Positions 9,192-19,798 of a stretch of DNA of 64,000 nt are shown here, one piece after another (the stretch's first letter is position 1; each line of letters opens with the position of its first letter). Location: the NCBI RefSeq assembly GCF_019061205.1, contig NZ_JAHQYH010000004.1:59423-123422 (forward strand). Direction: 5' to 3'. Under the pieces are notes generated by a model. It was not told the origin of the DNA. It was given only the letters and a program-made list of their open reading frames with translations, and did not search any database. A program made the position numbers and the translations under genes. The DNA comes from Apilactobacillus waqarii. GTDB taxonomy: Bacteria > Bacillota > Bacilli > Lactobacillales > Lactobacillaceae.

Positions 9192-10515
9192 TTAATTTTT
9201 CCGCCTTCTTATTCATATACTTAATTTGATTAATCGCACTTTTTATTGCTAATGTGTTTTCCTCGGCTAAAAACAATACTTCACCGGTTGGTCGATCAAG
9301 CTTTCTACCCACTCTTCCAGCTATTTGTACCAATGATGAGGTTGAAAAGACATCATCTTCTGCGCCAAACACAATCACATCGATTCCTGGAAAGGTAACC
9401 CCTCGCTCCAAAATGGTGGTCGTAATCAAGAATAGTTTACGTTGTTCACGCATGTCGGATACCTTCTCCATTCTCTTATCGTCACTAGAAAAGACGGTTT
9501 CCCAATTACTAGCGTCAAACTGCTTGGCTAAAATATCGCTAATTGGTTTTAAATCAGCAATCCGTGGTACAAACAATAAAAAGCGCTGGTTTTCTTTAAT
9601 CTTATCGGCAATCTTATGTAGTAGTAACTTCGGTAGCTTCTGCTTCTTTAAGTTTTCTCGCCATTTCTTGGTGTACTTTAATTTAATCTCAGGTAATAGA
9701 TGCCGATGAAATCGAATTGGTAAGTAGCTAGCTGATAGCTTGTTGGCCCTTATCTTCTTCGTCATTTCATTGGTTGGAGTAGCCGTTAAAAATAGTTTGG
9801 CACTGTCTTGCTTCGTTGCATTTTCCACAGCAAAATGTAGTCCCTCGTTATTTACAAACGGAAACGAATCGACCTCATCGATAATCAATACGTCAAAGGC
9901 GCGATAAAATCGTAGTAGTTGATGGGTAGTGCAAATCGTCAGCTGCGCATAGTGATACGGCTGTGGATTACGGCCATGGAGAAGAACCATCGATGTGTTG
10001 GCAAACGCCTCCTTAATTCTCGGGTATAGTTCGACACAAACATCAACACGTGGTGAAGAAATACAGACTCGTTTGCCCTCAGTCAAAGCTTTTTCAATTC
10101 CCTTAAACAGCATTTCGGTCTTCCCTGCACCCGTAACTGCCCATAATAGGTGCGTCTTGTTATTTCCGAAGACGTCGATAATATCATTGGAACACTTCTC
10201 CTGCTCATTAGTTAATTGGCCCTGCCACGTTAAGACCGGCTGCTTAACTTCAAAATCATTGGGCTCATCAGCATACACTAATGGAATGCTTTTAGTTACC
10301 CGATCCAAATTGATGCAAACTGGACAATAATAGTTATTATTTGGCAAATTACACCTGTTTACGGGCGTTTTTTGGCCACATCGTTTACAATAGATATTGT
10401 TATTGTTAACCTTAATTGGAACGTATTTATGAACAATTGAGTTATTGAGGAGACTCACATCAACCTTCGTGGCGTTGACTTGTCTACCGTATAATTCAGA
10501 AACATCTTTAATCAT
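9184..10515 (-). CDS. comFA: DNA-uptake helicase ComFA (DEAD/DEAH-type ATPase)
   Basis: Cytoplasmic ATPase thought to pull single-stranded DNA through the ComEC pore. The 443-residue protein starts with a cysteine cluster (CKRCG near 43, CPVC near 64) forming a zinc site, then Walker A AVTGAGKTEM, Walker B IIDEVDSFP and the helicase motifs TATPT and QIAGRVGR. I take the ATG at 10515 (MIKDVSEL), preceded by GGTG; an upstream ATG at 10527 adds four residues. It is divergent from yigZ, the same layout as in B. subtilis and most lactobacilli, and overlaps comFC. Confidence 0.93.
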   Translation of the reverse strand: MIKDVSELYGRQVNATKVDVSLLNNSIVHKYVPIKVNNNNIYCKRCGQKTPVNRCNLPNNNYYCPVCINLDRVTKSIPLVYADEPNDFEVKQPVLTWQGQLTNEQEKCSNDIIDVFGNNKTHLLWAVTGAGKTEMLFKGIEKALTEGKRVCISSPRVDVCVELYPRIKEAFANTSMVLLHGRNPQPYHYAQLTICTTHQLLRFYRAFDVLIIDEVDSFPFVNNEGLHFAVENATKQDSAKLFLTATPTNEMTKKIRANKLSASYLPIRFHRHLLPEIKLKYTKKWRENLKKQKLPKLLLHKIADKIKENQRFLLFVPRIADLKPISDILAKQFDASNWETVFSSDDKRMEKVSDMREQRKLFLITTTILERGVTFPGIDVIVFGAEDDVFSTSSLVQIAGRVGRKLDRPTGEVLFLAEENTLAIKSAINQIKYMNKKAEKLNG

Positions 10516-10572
10516 AATTATCACCATAATTAAGTACGCAAAAAAGCTAAATTCTGAGGTGAAAACATCTAA

Positions 10573-11223
10573 ATGGAAAAAGATTATCTCACAATTAAAG
10601 AAAATGGTGTCAACGAGATTGATATTAAAAAATCACAGTTCATCTGTTCAATCGCTAGAGTAGCGAACGAAGAAGAAGCAATCTCTTTCGTAAATAGCGT
10701 TAAAGAAGAACATAAAAAAGCCACTCATAATTGTCATGCCTATGTGATTGGTCAAGACGACTCCATTCAACGCGCTAGTGATAACGGTGAACCATCAGGA
10801 ACTGCTGGTGTGCCAATCCTAGAAGCGTTAAAAAACATTGGCGTTCACAACACCGCTGCCGTTGTAACTAGATACTTCGGTGGAATTAAGTTAGGTGCCG
10901 GTGGTTTAATTCGCGCATACAGTAATGCCACCACCAAGGCCATCGAACACGTCGGAATTGTCAAAAAGATTTTACAAACAGAAATAACAATCGACGTTGC
11001 CTACAACCTGTTTGATCAATTAAATTACCACCTAGAGGAAAGTGGCATTAACATTATCGACACTCGATATACCGACAAAGTGTCCGTAATTGTTGCCATC
11101 GATAATCCTAAAGTGGAAGAGTTTAAACAAAAAGTAATTGATTTACTAAATGGTCGTGTTGAAATGCATGATGGCGATGAAAAATACTTTGAAGTTGATT
11201 ATGATCCATACAAAAAAGAATGA
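10573..11223 (+). CDS. YigZ/IMPACT family protein
   Basis: A 216-residue member of the UPF0029 (YigZ, YvyE, IMPACT) family. The N-terminal domain has the conserved run KSQFICSIARV, then HNCHAYVIG, DNGEPSGTAGVPIL and VTRYFGGIKLGAGGL (residues about 60-115). A smaller ferredoxin-like domain follows. The bacterial function is not firmly established; translation control is suggested from eukaryotic IMPACT and from structure. The gene is divergent from comFA and convergent with tagO, a neighbourhood conserved with B. subtilis yvyE. GAGGTG precedes the ATG. A bidirectional terminator follows at once. Confidence 0.9.
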   Translation: MEKDYLTIKENGVNEIDIKKSQFICSIARVANEEEAISFVNSVKEEHKKATHNCHAYVIGQDDSIQRASDNGEPSGTAGVPILEALKNIGVHNTAAVVTRYFGGIKLGAGGLIRAYSNATTKAIEHVGIVKKILQTEITIDVAYNLFDQLNYHLEESGINIIDTRYTDKVSVIVAIDNPKVEEFKQKVIDLLNGRVEMHDGDEKYFEVDYDPYKKE

Positions 11224-11246
11224 CCAAAATGGCCATTCTTTTTTTA
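11217..11246. terminator. Bidirectional terminator between yigZ and tagO
   Basis: AGAATGACC pairs with GGCCATTCT (one mismatch) around an AAAAT loop, with a T run on the plus-strand side and an A run on the other, so it can end yigZ transcripts and tagO transcripts. It overlaps the last codon of yigZ and comes to within a few bases of the tagO stop. Confidence 0.8.
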
Positions 11247-12341
11247 GTGGTTATCTTTACTTGTGTTTTCTTTAACGACTTTTTTAATTGCGTTTAGTAA
11301 TGGTTGTCTGTCCTTACCCGCTAAACCGATTGATTCAACGAATAGTTCCAACCCGATTAACGTTGCAATCGTTAGTAAAATGGAACCCCAAATTGTTGAG
11401 ATTGGATATAGCAATGAAATGAATGAGAATATCAAAGCAATTCCATAGATTACCAATACGGTTTGACGGTGAGTCAATCCAATTTGCATCAGACGGTGAT
11501 GTAAGTGTCGTTTGTCAGCATGCATGATTGGTTGCTTATTTAACATTCTACGTAAGATTGCGTAAATGGTATCAGTGATTGGAACACCCAGGATAATTAC
11601 CGGAATAATAACGGTAATGAATGTAGCATTCTTCAATCCATTCAATGAGAAAATTGAAATCATGAAACCGATGAACAATGATCCAGTGTCCCCTAGATAG
11701 ATTCTAGCTGGGAAAAAGTTGTAAGGTAAAAATCCTAAACACGCTGCAACTAATGCAAAAATCATGATTGAAACATAGACGTTGCCAACGTTTAGGAAGA
11801 AGAAACCGGTAATTCCCATGGTGGTCAATGCAATAACTGCGACACCCGTTGCTAATCCATCCAGACCGTCAATTAAGTTAACGGCGTTGGTGATTGCTAA
11901 AATCCAAATTAGAGTAATTGGTAAACTTAACCATCCAAGACTAAATGTTCCAATGAATGGTAATGATACGTTACTCATTTGAATGTTTCCGAAGAAATAG
12001 ACAATGATTGCTGCTAAACTAATTCCAAATACCTTTTGACGTGGTTTTAATACAATGATGTCATCGATTACCCCTGTAATAATGATGACTACTTGGCCCG
12101 CAAACATCCCATAAAGTTGATGTGTTGGCATTTGCGACCTTAATAGGAACATTGTGGCAATTGTGTATGACACAAAGATTGCCAATCCTCCTAATGTCGG
12201 CATTGGTATTTTATTCATTCTTCGCTTATTTGGACTATCGATAGCTCCCCAGCGAAATGCTAGCTTTCTGATAAACGGTGTTACCACAGCAGAAATTAAC
12301 ATTGTCGCGAAAAGGGAAACGATAATTTCGAATTTTAGCAT
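11244..12341 (-). CDS. tagO: Undecaprenyl-phosphate GlcNAc-1-phosphate transferase
   Basis: Membrane enzyme that moves GlcNAc-1-phosphate onto undecaprenyl phosphate, the first step of wall teichoic acid synthesis. The 365-residue protein has about ten hydrophobic segments. Key motifs are NLIDGLDGLA near residue 155 and YLGDTGSLFIGF near 215, typical of the MraY/WecA superfamily, and a cytoplasmic histidine-rich loop MHADKRHLHHRLM near 274. It is monocistronic between yigZ and groL. TagA, a later enzyme of the same pathway, is encoded at 59.3 kb. The related MraY is less likely, because MraY sits in the division cluster and lacks the HLHHRL loop. Confidence 0.93.
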   Translation of the reverse strand: MLKFEIIVSLFATMLISAVVTPFIRKLAFRWGAIDSPNKRRMNKIPMPTLGGLAIFVSYTIATMFLLRSQMPTHQLYGMFAGQVVIIITGVIDDIIVLKPRQKVFGISLAAIIVYFFGNIQMSNVSLPFIGTFSLGWLSLPITLIWILAITNAVNLIDGLDGLATGVAVIALTTMGITGFFFLNVGNVYVSIMIFALVAACLGFLPYNFFPARIYLGDTGSLFIGFMISIFSLNGLKNATFITVIIPVIILGVPITDTIYAILRRMLNKQPIMHADKRHLHHRLMQIGLTHRQTVLVIYGIALIFSFISLLYPISTIWGSILLTIATLIGLELFVESIGLAGKDRQPLLNAIKKVVKENTSKDNH

Positions 12342-12414
12342 AATCGTTATCCTTTCATTTTATAATACTATTAATAAATTATACAAATGTAACAGATTAA
12401 AAACAAGGTTAAAC

Positions 12415-12444
12415 AAAAAAGGATTCCCAAAGGAATCCTTTTTT
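12415..12444. terminator. Terminator after groL
   Basis: A near-perfect hairpin (AAAAAAGGATTCC with GGAATCCTTTTTT) lies directly after the groL stop. It has A and T runs on both sides, but on the minus strand it ends the groES-groL transcript. The region between it and the tagO start also holds the tagO promoter area. Confidence 0.9.
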
Positions 12445-12445
12445 A

Positions 12446-14062
<1,617 letters not shown>

Positions 14063-14095
14063 TTATTCACCTCATTAATAATTTCGTTTTATCTA

Positions 14096-14380
14096 TTATT
14101 CAACGACAGCTAAAATGTCGCTTTCTTTTAGTACTAAATATTTTTGACCATCGTAGTCTACAGAAGTACCTGAATACTTATCGTAAACAACTTCGTCACC
14201 CTTCTTAACTTCTGGTGTAACAGTTTGGCCATTGTCTAAAACTCTACCGTTTCCCACGGCAACAACTTTTCCAGTTTGTGGCTTTTCTTTAGCATTATTT
14301 GCTAACACAATGCCTCCAACTGTTTCTTCTTTAGCTTCTTGTGCTTCAATAATTACACGATCACCCAATGGTTTTAACAT
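14096..14380 (-). CDS. groES: Co-chaperonin GroES
   Basis: Ten-kilodalton lid of the GroEL chamber. I start it at the ATG at 14380 ([12 protein letters not shown]), which has GTGAGGTC eight bases upstream and gives the normal 94 residues; an upstream frame extension to 14395 lacks a ribosome site. The mobile loop that contacts GroEL is the [18 protein letters not shown] stretch (about residues 17-34). It is first in the groES-groL operon. The control region holds a CIRCE operator whose spacer contains the promoter -10. Confidence 0.97.
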   Translation of the reverse strand: MLKPLGDRVIIEAQEAKEETVGGIVLANNAKEKPQTGKVVAVGNGRVLDNGQTVTPEVKKGDEVVYDKYSGTSVDYDGQKYLVLKESDILAVVE

Positions 14381-14419
14381 TTTGCTTGACCTCACTTTTT
14401 TTTATGTCTTTTATCAGTA

Positions 14420-14446
14420 TTAGCAGTCAATTATTATAAGTGCTAA
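14420..14446. promoter_or_regulatory. CIRCE operator (HrcA site) with embedded -10
   Basis: TTAGCAGTC, nine bases, AAGTGCTAA: the canonical CIRCE is TTAGCACTC-N9-GAGTGCTAA, so each arm differs by one base, at the inner positions. The spacer reads, on the minus strand, into TATAAT at 14438-14433, a perfect -10 for groES. HrcA bound here would cover the promoter. hrcA itself is not in the window. Confidence 0.88.
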
Positions 14447-14518
14447 TCACTATAAATAATATATTATTTTTTAGTTTTAGATGCAAGAATTTTTACTTGA
14501 TACACGATATAATCCTAC

Positions 14519-14548
14519 AAAAAAAGATGGGCCAACGGCTCATCTTTC
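14519..14548 (-). terminator. Terminator after rex
   Basis: On the minus strand AAAGATGAGCC pairs with GGCCCATCTTT around a GTT loop, followed by TTTT. It lies immediately after the rex stop and upstream of the groES control region. Confidence 0.8.
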
Positions 14549-15181
14549 TTATTCACCTTCATAGTGTTCAATGAAGTAAATTAATGTTTGTAATTCATTA
14601 GTTAAATCAACGTTTTGCACTCTTACATTTTTGGGAACTGATAAACGTTTTGAAGTAAAGTTCATGATACCCTTTGCTCCACCCTTTACGGCTTCATCAC
14701 ATAGGTCTTGAACTACGGTTGCTGGAACAGTAAAAATAACTACTTCAATTTGTTGATCTCTTAATTGTTCTTGTAAGTCTTTAACATCGTATACTGGTAC
14801 ACCACTTTGAACAGTGTTAATCATGTCGTCATGAATATCAAAAGCAGCTGAGATTCTTACGTTACTATCTTTGTGAAAATTAAAGTGTAGTAAGGCTTGA
14901 CCCAAATTACCTAAACCGACTAATGCAACATTTGTTAAGTGATCTTGATTTAGAATCTTCTTGAAGAAGTCTAATAAATTATCAACTTCGTATCCATATC
15001 CACGTTTTCCAAGAGCTCCAAAATAAGATAAATCTCTTCTAATAGTTGCTGAATCAACTTGAACTGCTTCAGCAAAAGTACTAGAGGATATTCTCTTTAT
15101 TTTCGCGTCGTGTAAACCGCTAAGATATCGATAATACATAGGCAATCTTTTAGCCGTTGCCCTAGGAATTTTAATATCCAA
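14549..15181 (-). CDS. rex: Redox-sensing transcriptional repressor Rex
   Basis: Senses the NADH/NAD+ ratio and represses fermentation and redox genes when NADH is low. An N-terminal winged helix ([15 protein letters not shown]... to [13 protein letters not shown]) is followed by a Rossmann domain with [18 protein letters not shown] near residue 85. I choose the TTG at 15181 as start: GGGAGGG lies six bases before it and it gives 210 residues, the family length. An ATG at 15226 has no ribosome site and would add 15 residues unlike the family. It is divergent from the ABC-F gene and lies upstream of groES, as in B. subtilis. Confidence 0.92.
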   Translation of the reverse strand: MDIKIPRATAKRLPMYYRYLSGLHDAKIKRISSSTFAEAVQVDSATIRRDLSYFGALGKRGYGYEVDNLLDFFKKILNQDHLTNVALVGLGNLGQALLHFNFHKDSNVRISAAFDIHDDMINTVQSGVPVYDVKDLQEQLRDQQIEVVIFTVPATVVQDLCDEAVKGGAKGIMNFTSKRLSVPKNVRVQNVDLTNELQTLIYFIEHYEGE

Positions 15182-15237
15182 AATGTTCCCTCCCGAATCT
15201 TTCGTAACATTTATGTATTTTATCATAAAAACAAAGT

Positions 15238-15255
15238 TTGTGAAAATATTATCAT
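15238..15255. promoter_or_regulatory. Possible Rex operator
   Basis: TTGTGA followed by an AT-rich six-base centre and a poor right half (TATCAT where TCACAA is expected). The left half matches the Rex consensus exactly. Its place, about 60 bases upstream of the proposed rex start in the region shared with the divergent ABC-F gene, fits autoregulation, but with only one good half it remains a candidate. Confidence 0.35.
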
Positions 15256-15350
15256 CTACTAAAAAGAATTGAACATTTTAATTTATCGGTCATTATATGC
15301 TAAAATAGTCATTATTACTGATAATACAAGAAAATTAGGAGGTGAATTTT

Positions 15351-17297
15351 ATGATTATTTTACAAGCAAATAAAATGACAAAACGATTTGGTGGGCAAGA
15401 TCTTTTCACAAGCGTTAACTTGAGTATCGAAGAAAACAGCAAGGTTGCCTTGGTTGGTCGAAACGGTGCTGGTAAGTCAACCTTAGTGAAAATGATTTTG
15501 GGCGATGAACCAATCGATGAAGGTGAAGTCACCACCAAAAAAGGTATCACCATTGGATACTTAGCCCAAAATACTGGTCTAACTTCTGATGCCACCATCA
15601 TTGAAGAAATGACCAATGTCTTTGCTGATTTAATCGCTTTAGAAAATAAAATTCACGAATACGAAAATAAGATGGCCAATCCAAACATCAATTCTGATCC
15701 AGAAAAATTGGCTGAGGTTTCACAAACTTACGACCAACTACAAGCTGAGTTCACTGCCAAGAATGGTTTTTCTTATCAAGCCGAGATTAAGGCCGTGTTA
15801 AACGGATTTGGCTTTGGTGAGGAAATGTACGACCACAAGATTAGTGAGCTATCAGGTGGTCAACAAACCCAACTAGCAATGGCCAAGTTACTTCTACAAA
15901 AAAAGGACCTATTGATTCTAGACGAACCTACCAACCATATTGATGTAAAGACCATCAGTTGGTTGGAAGATTATCTAAAGAGCTATCATGGTGCCCTTCT
16001 AATCATCTCTCATGACCGTTTCTTCATGGATAAGATTGTTGATCAAGTCTATGACCTTTCACAAGGTCGAATGACTCATTATGTAGGAAACTACTCCAGT
16101 TATGTTGAACAAAAGAAACTTAACTATCAACACCAACTAAAGGAATACGAAAAACAACAAAAGAAAATCAAAGAGATGAAAGACTTCGTTGATAAAAACA
16201 TTGTCCGTGCATCCACTACCAAGCGAGCTCAATCAAGAAGAAATCAATTGGAAAAGATGGACAAAATTGCGGCACCAACCCGTGATGATAAGTCCGCTCG
16301 TCTTTCATTTACTCCTGAAAAACAAAGTGGAAACGTCGTTTTAAACGTCCGTGATGCTGCAATTGGATACGATCATCAAGTCCTATCTAAAAACATCAAT
16401 ATTGATGTTAAACGTAATCAAGCGGTCGCATTGATTGGACCAAACGGAATTGGTAAGTCAACATTGCTAAAGACCATCATGAAGCAATTACCACTCCAAT
16501 CCGGTGAAATCGAACGCGGTACCGGCGTCCAAATTGGTTACTATGACCAACATCAAGATAACCTACACCCTAATAAGACCGTCTTAAACGAAATCTGGGA
16601 CGACTACCCTACTTATCCTGAACAACGCATTCGTTCAATTCTAGGTAGTTTCTTGTTCTCTGGTGAAGACGTCGAAAAAGTGGTTGGTAACCTTTCTGGT
16701 GGAGAAAAAGCCCGTCTAGTTTTAACCAAGCTATCCATGAATCACGATAACTTCTTAATCTTAGATGAACCTACTAACCATTTGGATATCGATAGTCGAG
16801 AAGTGCTTGAAAATGCATTGATCAATTTCGATGGCACCATTTTGTTTGTATCTCATGATAGATACTTCATCAATAAGTTAGCTACTCAAATTGTCGAGCT
16901 ATCCCCTGATGGTAGTGAACTATTTCTTGGTAACTACAACTATTATGTAGAAAAGAAGGAAGAACAAGCGGCCATTGAGGAACACAAAAAAGAAGAACAA
17001 GCTAAGATTGAAGAAGCTCCCGATACAAAACCCAAATCACAAAATCAAAAAGAATTCATTGCTAACAAAGAGTTGCAAAAGAAGCAAAGAAAGCTAAAAC
17101 GTCAGGTTGAAGATTTAGAAGAACAACTAGACTCATCTCAAAAAGATAAATCAGCCATTGAAGCAGAAATGGTTAAACCTGAAAACTTAAATGACATTGA
17201 TAAACTTAATGATTTGCAAACTAAACTAACCGATATCAACTCTAAAATTGAAGAGATTGAAACCGATTGGGAAAACGCAATGATGGAACTTGAATAA
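15351..17297 (+). CDS. ABC-F family ATP-binding protein (YdiF-like)
   Basis: A 648-residue soluble protein with two ABC ATPase domains and no membrane part, so not a transporter. First domain: Walker A GRNGAGKST near residue 36, signature LSGGQQTQLA, Walker B LLILDEPTNHID. Second: GPNGIGKST near 362 and LSGGEKARL. The linker between domains and a charged coiled-coil C-terminus (from about residue 540) match the YdiF/Uup-like ABC-F group that acts on ribosomes. The ATG at 15351 follows AGGAGGTGA; the GTG inside that ribosome site is not the start. Next to rex and tsaD as in B. subtilis. A resistance role is not indicated. Confidence 0.9.
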   Translation: MIILQANKMTKRFGGQDLFTSVNLSIEENSKVALVGRNGAGKSTLVKMILGDEPIDEGEVTTKKGITIGYLAQNTGLTSDATIIEEMTNVFADLIALENKIHEYENKMANPNINSDPEKLAEVSQTYDQLQAEFTAKNGFSYQAEIKAVLNGFGFGEEMYDHKISELSGGQQTQLAMAKLLLQKKDLLILDEPTNHIDVKTISWLEDYLKSYHGALLIISHDRFFMDKIVDQVYDLSQGRMTHYVGNYSSYVEQKKLNYQHQLKEYEKQQKKIKEMKDFVDKNIVRASTTKRAQSRRNQLEKMDKIAAPTRDDKSARLSFTPEKQSGNVVLNVRDAAIGYDHQVLSKNINIDVKRNQAVALIGPNGIGKSTLLKTIMKQLPLQSGEIERGTGVQIGYYDQHQDNLHPNKTVLNEIWDDYPTYPEQRIRSILGSFLFSGEDVEKVVGNLSGGEKARLVLTKLSMNHDNFLILDEPTNHLDIDSREVLENALINFDGTILFVSHDRYFINKLATQIVELSPDGSELFLGNYNYYVEKKEEQAAIEEHKKEEQAKIEEAPDTKPKSQNQKEFIANKELQKKQRKLKRQVEDLEEQLDSSQKDKSAIEAEMVKPENLNDIDKLNDLQTKLTDINSKIEEIETDWENAMMELE

Positions 17298-17299
17298 AC

Positions 17300-17333
17300 A
17301 AAAAAGATGAATCCAAAACGGATTCATCTTTTT
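17300..17333. terminator. Bidirectional terminator between the ABC-F gene and tsaD
   Basis: AAAAGATGAATCC pairs with GGATTCATCTTTT around AAAAC, with A and T runs on each side. The two genes converge here, so the single hairpin can end both transcripts. Confidence 0.9.
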
Positions 17334-18379
17334 TATTCTTCATCTTCTAAAAGGTCGAATTCCAAACTTGGGTCAGCATTTAAGTCAACACCAGCAAAGA
17401 CATCTTTCTTTGCCATGACGTATCCGGCTGCACCAATCATTGCAGCATTATCACCACAAAGTTTGTTTGGTACCTTAATTAGTTCAGTTGTATCAATCTT
17501 ATTAATTGCTTCTTCTAAGGCACTACGAAGTCCCTTATTAGCAGCAACCCCACCAGCCAAAATTAATTGAGAAACTGGATATTCTTGTAATGCTCTAGTG
17601 GTCTTATCAACTAAAACATCAACGACGGCGCTTTGGAAACTAGCGGCCAAATCGTTCTTATCCAATTCTTCATGAATTTGATCAGCATGGTGAGTGGTGT
17701 TTAGAAACGCACTCTTTAGACCACTAAATGAAAAGTCAAAGTTATCTTCTTTTTCCATCGCACGTGGGAAGTTAAAGGTATCCTTACCTTCAGCTGCCAT
17801 TGCATCAACCTTAGGTCCTGCTGGGTAGTTAATTCCCAATACTCGACCAACCTTATCGTATGCTTCACCAGCAGCGTCATCCCTAGTTTCACCGATTATC
17901 TTGAAGTCGCCCTCTTCTTTCATTAGGACTAATTCAGTATGACCACCGGAAACAACCAATGCCAATGCTGGATAGTTAATCTTGGTAACAAAACGACTAG
18001 CCAAGATATGGCCGGCAATATGGTTAACCGGAATCAATGGGATATTGTGAGCCCACGCAATGGTCTTAGCAGCAGTAACACCGATTAATAGTGCTCCAAC
18101 TAGCCCTGGACCATATGTCACAGCAATTGCGTCGATGTCATCGTATGAAACATCGGCTTGCTTCATTGCATCTTCAACACAGATAGTGATTTGTTCAATA
18201 TGATGTCTACTTGCGACTTCTGGAACGACTCCACCAAATCGCTTGTGACTATTAATTTGCGTTGCAACAACGTTTGATAATATTTTTTCGCCATCTTCGA
18301 TAATGGCCACACTAGTTTCATCACAACTAGATTCAAAAGACATAATTATATGTGGTTGCACAAAAAAACCTCGTTTCAT
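17333..18379 (-). CDS. tsaD: tRNA t6A37 threonylcarbamoyltransferase TsaD
   Basis: Transfers the threonylcarbamoyl group to A37 of ANN-decoding tRNAs, with TsaB and TsaE. The 348-residue protein has the Kae1/Gcp motifs: [13 protein letters not shown] near the start, [13 protein letters not shown] (metal-binding histidines) near 120 and [11 protein letters not shown] near 142. It overlaps the rimI stop by one base (TAATG). Together with rimI and tsaB it forms one operon in the order tsaB-rimI-tsaD, matching B. subtilis ydiC-ydiD-ydiE. The first residues [10 protein letters not shown] precede the usual family start, so the true start may lie a few codons further in. Confidence 0.95.
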   Translation of the reverse strand: MKRGFFVQPHIIMSFESSCDETSVAIIEDGEKILSNVVATQINSHKRFGGVVPEVASRHHIEQITICVEDAMKQADVSYDDIDAIAVTYGPGLVGALLIGVTAAKTIAWAHNIPLIPVNHIAGHILASRFVTKINYPALALVVSGGHTELVLMKEEGDFKIIGETRDDAAGEAYDKVGRVLGINYPAGPKVDAMAAEGKDTFNFPRAMEKEDNFDFSFSGLKSAFLNTTHHADQIHEELDKNDLAASFQSAVVDVLVDKTTRALQEYPVSQLILAGGVAANKGLRSALEEAINKIDTTELIKVPNKLCGDNAAMIGAAGYVMAKKDVFAGVDLNADPSLEFDLLEDEE

Positions 18380-18978
18380 TAAATTCCAAAGTTATTTGGA
18401 ATAGTTTCGTATAGACTTAAATCTAAAACCATATCAACGGCATCTTCATGATCACCGTCGTAGTAGCCCTTCTTGACACCAACTTGTTTGAAACCTAAGT
18501 CGGAATACAATCTTTGGGCTTTCACGTTACTAATTCTGACTTCCAAAGAAACCGTCTTGTAGTTCAACTGACGAGCCTTCTTGATAATCTTAGCGATTAA
18601 GAAGTAACCTAATCCACGTTCTTGGTATTCCGGTTTTACAGCAACGTTTGAGATATGGCAGTCACCTTGCTTATCGTTTAAAGAACTACCGATAAATGCT
18701 ACTAGTTCGTCTTCTTGACGCAATAGTAAATAAAAGCGATCTAGACGTGGTTTTAGCTCCGGTAAAAACGCTTCGTCGGTCCATGGTGCCTTACCATCGT
18801 AGACGTCACGTTCGATATTAACCATTTCTGGAATATCGGTAACCATTGCCTTGGCCAAGTAAAACTTATCGCCATTAATCTTTACGATGTGGTTCTTAAT
18901 ATTTAGGTGTTCCTTTTTCATTAGGTGCTCGGTATTCACAAATTTTTTCTGATACCAATTAATTAACTTTTTCAACAT
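18379..18978 (-). CDS. rimI: Ribosomal protein S18-alanine N-acetyltransferase family protein
   Basis: GNAT-fold acetyltransferase, 199 residues. The acetyl-CoA signature is [20 protein letters not shown] around residues 117-136, followed by [21 protein letters not shown]. RimI of E. coli acetylates the N-terminus of S18; substrate in Firmicutes is less certain. About 45 residues ([10 protein letters not shown]... to NIKNHIV) stand before the GNAT core, longer than E. coli RimI. The start overlaps tsaB by 20 bases, and the stop overlaps the tsaD start, so translation of the three genes is coupled. Confidence 0.88.
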   Translation of the reverse strand: MLKKLINWYQKKFVNTEHLMKKEHLNIKNHIVKINGDKFYLAKAMVTDIPEMVNIERDVYDGKAPWTDEAFLPELKPRLDRFYLLLRQEDELVAFIGSSLNDKQGDCHISNVAVKPEYQERGLGYFLIAKIIKKARQLNYKTVSLEVRISNVKAQRLYSDLGFKQVGVKKGYYDGDHEDAVDMVLDLSLYETIPNNFGI

Positions 18979-19687
18979 ATGAAGTAACTTCTTCCCCGGG
19001 ATGATTTTGTTTCCAATCTGCTTCAGCTTTAGTCAAACGTAAATATCTTGGTACAAATGCATGAATGTCTTCAACAGGTGATAAGTTTTGTCCATATAAA
19101 CCTAATCTAGCTGCTTGTGGCAAGTTATCAAAACTATCAGTAAAAATAACTTTGTCGCCAAACTTATTCTTCAATGCATCTTCAAAATGTGGTGCGTCGG
19201 TACCAACAGCATAGACTGTCTTGTCTTTGCTATCGATTCTGTCTAACCATTTATCAAAGTCGGTATGACAGTCTTCTAAGATATTTTCTGGAACGCCATT
19301 TTTAATTTCATAAAGTCCAGAAAAGACGTTATTGTTTCTAGCATCAAAAATTGGCATTACAAGGCTGCCCTCTTGCTTAATGTTAAGCGCTAAGGTTTGC
19401 AAACTTGATACACCTACTAGTTCGATTCCTAAGGTGTATGCCAAAGTTTTAGCTGTGGCAGTAGCAATTCTAATTCCAGTGTATGAGCCTGGACCGTCTG
19501 CCACAACAACTCTTTGTAAGTCCGATGGTGTTAAGTCCACCTTTGTCATTAATTCATCAACAATTGGAAGTAAATATTCCGCATGTTTTTGATGAACAGT
19601 AGTTGTTTCTGTCGCTAATATTTGATCATCATCCAAAATAGCAACAGTTAGTTGTCGATTGGATGTATCTAAAGACAATACTTTCAT
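18959..19687 (-). CDS. tsaB: t6A modification partner TsaB
   Basis: Inactive ASKHA-fold homologue of TsaD that forms the TsaB-TsaD heterodimer needed for threonylcarbamoyladenosine at tRNA position 37. The 242-residue protein starts MKVLSLDTSNRQL and has the VVADGPGSYTGIRIATATAK motif near residue 62-81, diagnostic of this family. It is first in the tsaB-rimI-tsaD operon. The tsaE member is not in this window. The 110 bases upstream hold the operon's likely promoter and the end of the thioesterase transcript. Confidence 0.94.
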   Translation of the reverse strand: MKVLSLDTSNRQLTVAILDDDQILATETTTVHQKHAEYLLPIVDELMTKVDLTPSDLQRVVVADGPGSYTGIRIATATAKTLAYTLGIELVGVSSLQTLALNIKQEGSLVMPIFDARNNNVFSGLYEIKNGVPENILEDCHTDFDKWLDRIDSKDKTVYAVGTDAPHFEDALKNKFGDKVIFTDSFDNLPQAARLGLYGQNLSPVEDIHAFVPRYLRLTKAEADWKQNHPGEEVTSYVEKVN

Positions 19688-19754
19688 CCTGTTTTTCCGT
19701 CTCCCTAATAACTTTATTAATATACGTAATAATTCTAAAACAAATTATAACAAA

Positions 19755-19796
19755 AAAATAGGTGTCTCCATAATAAAAATGAACACACCCGAAAAT
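19755..19796 (-). terminator. Possible terminator after the thioesterase gene
   Basis: On the minus strand GGTGT pairs with ACACC across a loop of about 20 AT-rich bases, followed by a T run (TATTTTTTTG). The stem is short, so this is a weak candidate. Confidence 0.45.
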
Positions 19797-19798
19797 AT

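Noticed and set aside
9254..9709. Plus-strand frame of 151 codons inside comFA
   Set aside because: Antisense to comFA without a ribosome site or recognisable motif.
10516..10572. Competence-type (ComX) box before comFA
   Set aside because: I looked for a TACGAATA-like -10 and a typical -35 in the 57-base gap and found none that convinces.
15335..15616. Minus-strand frame of 93 codons overlapping the ABC-F start
   Set aside because: Shadow of the ABC-F gene; no ribosome site.
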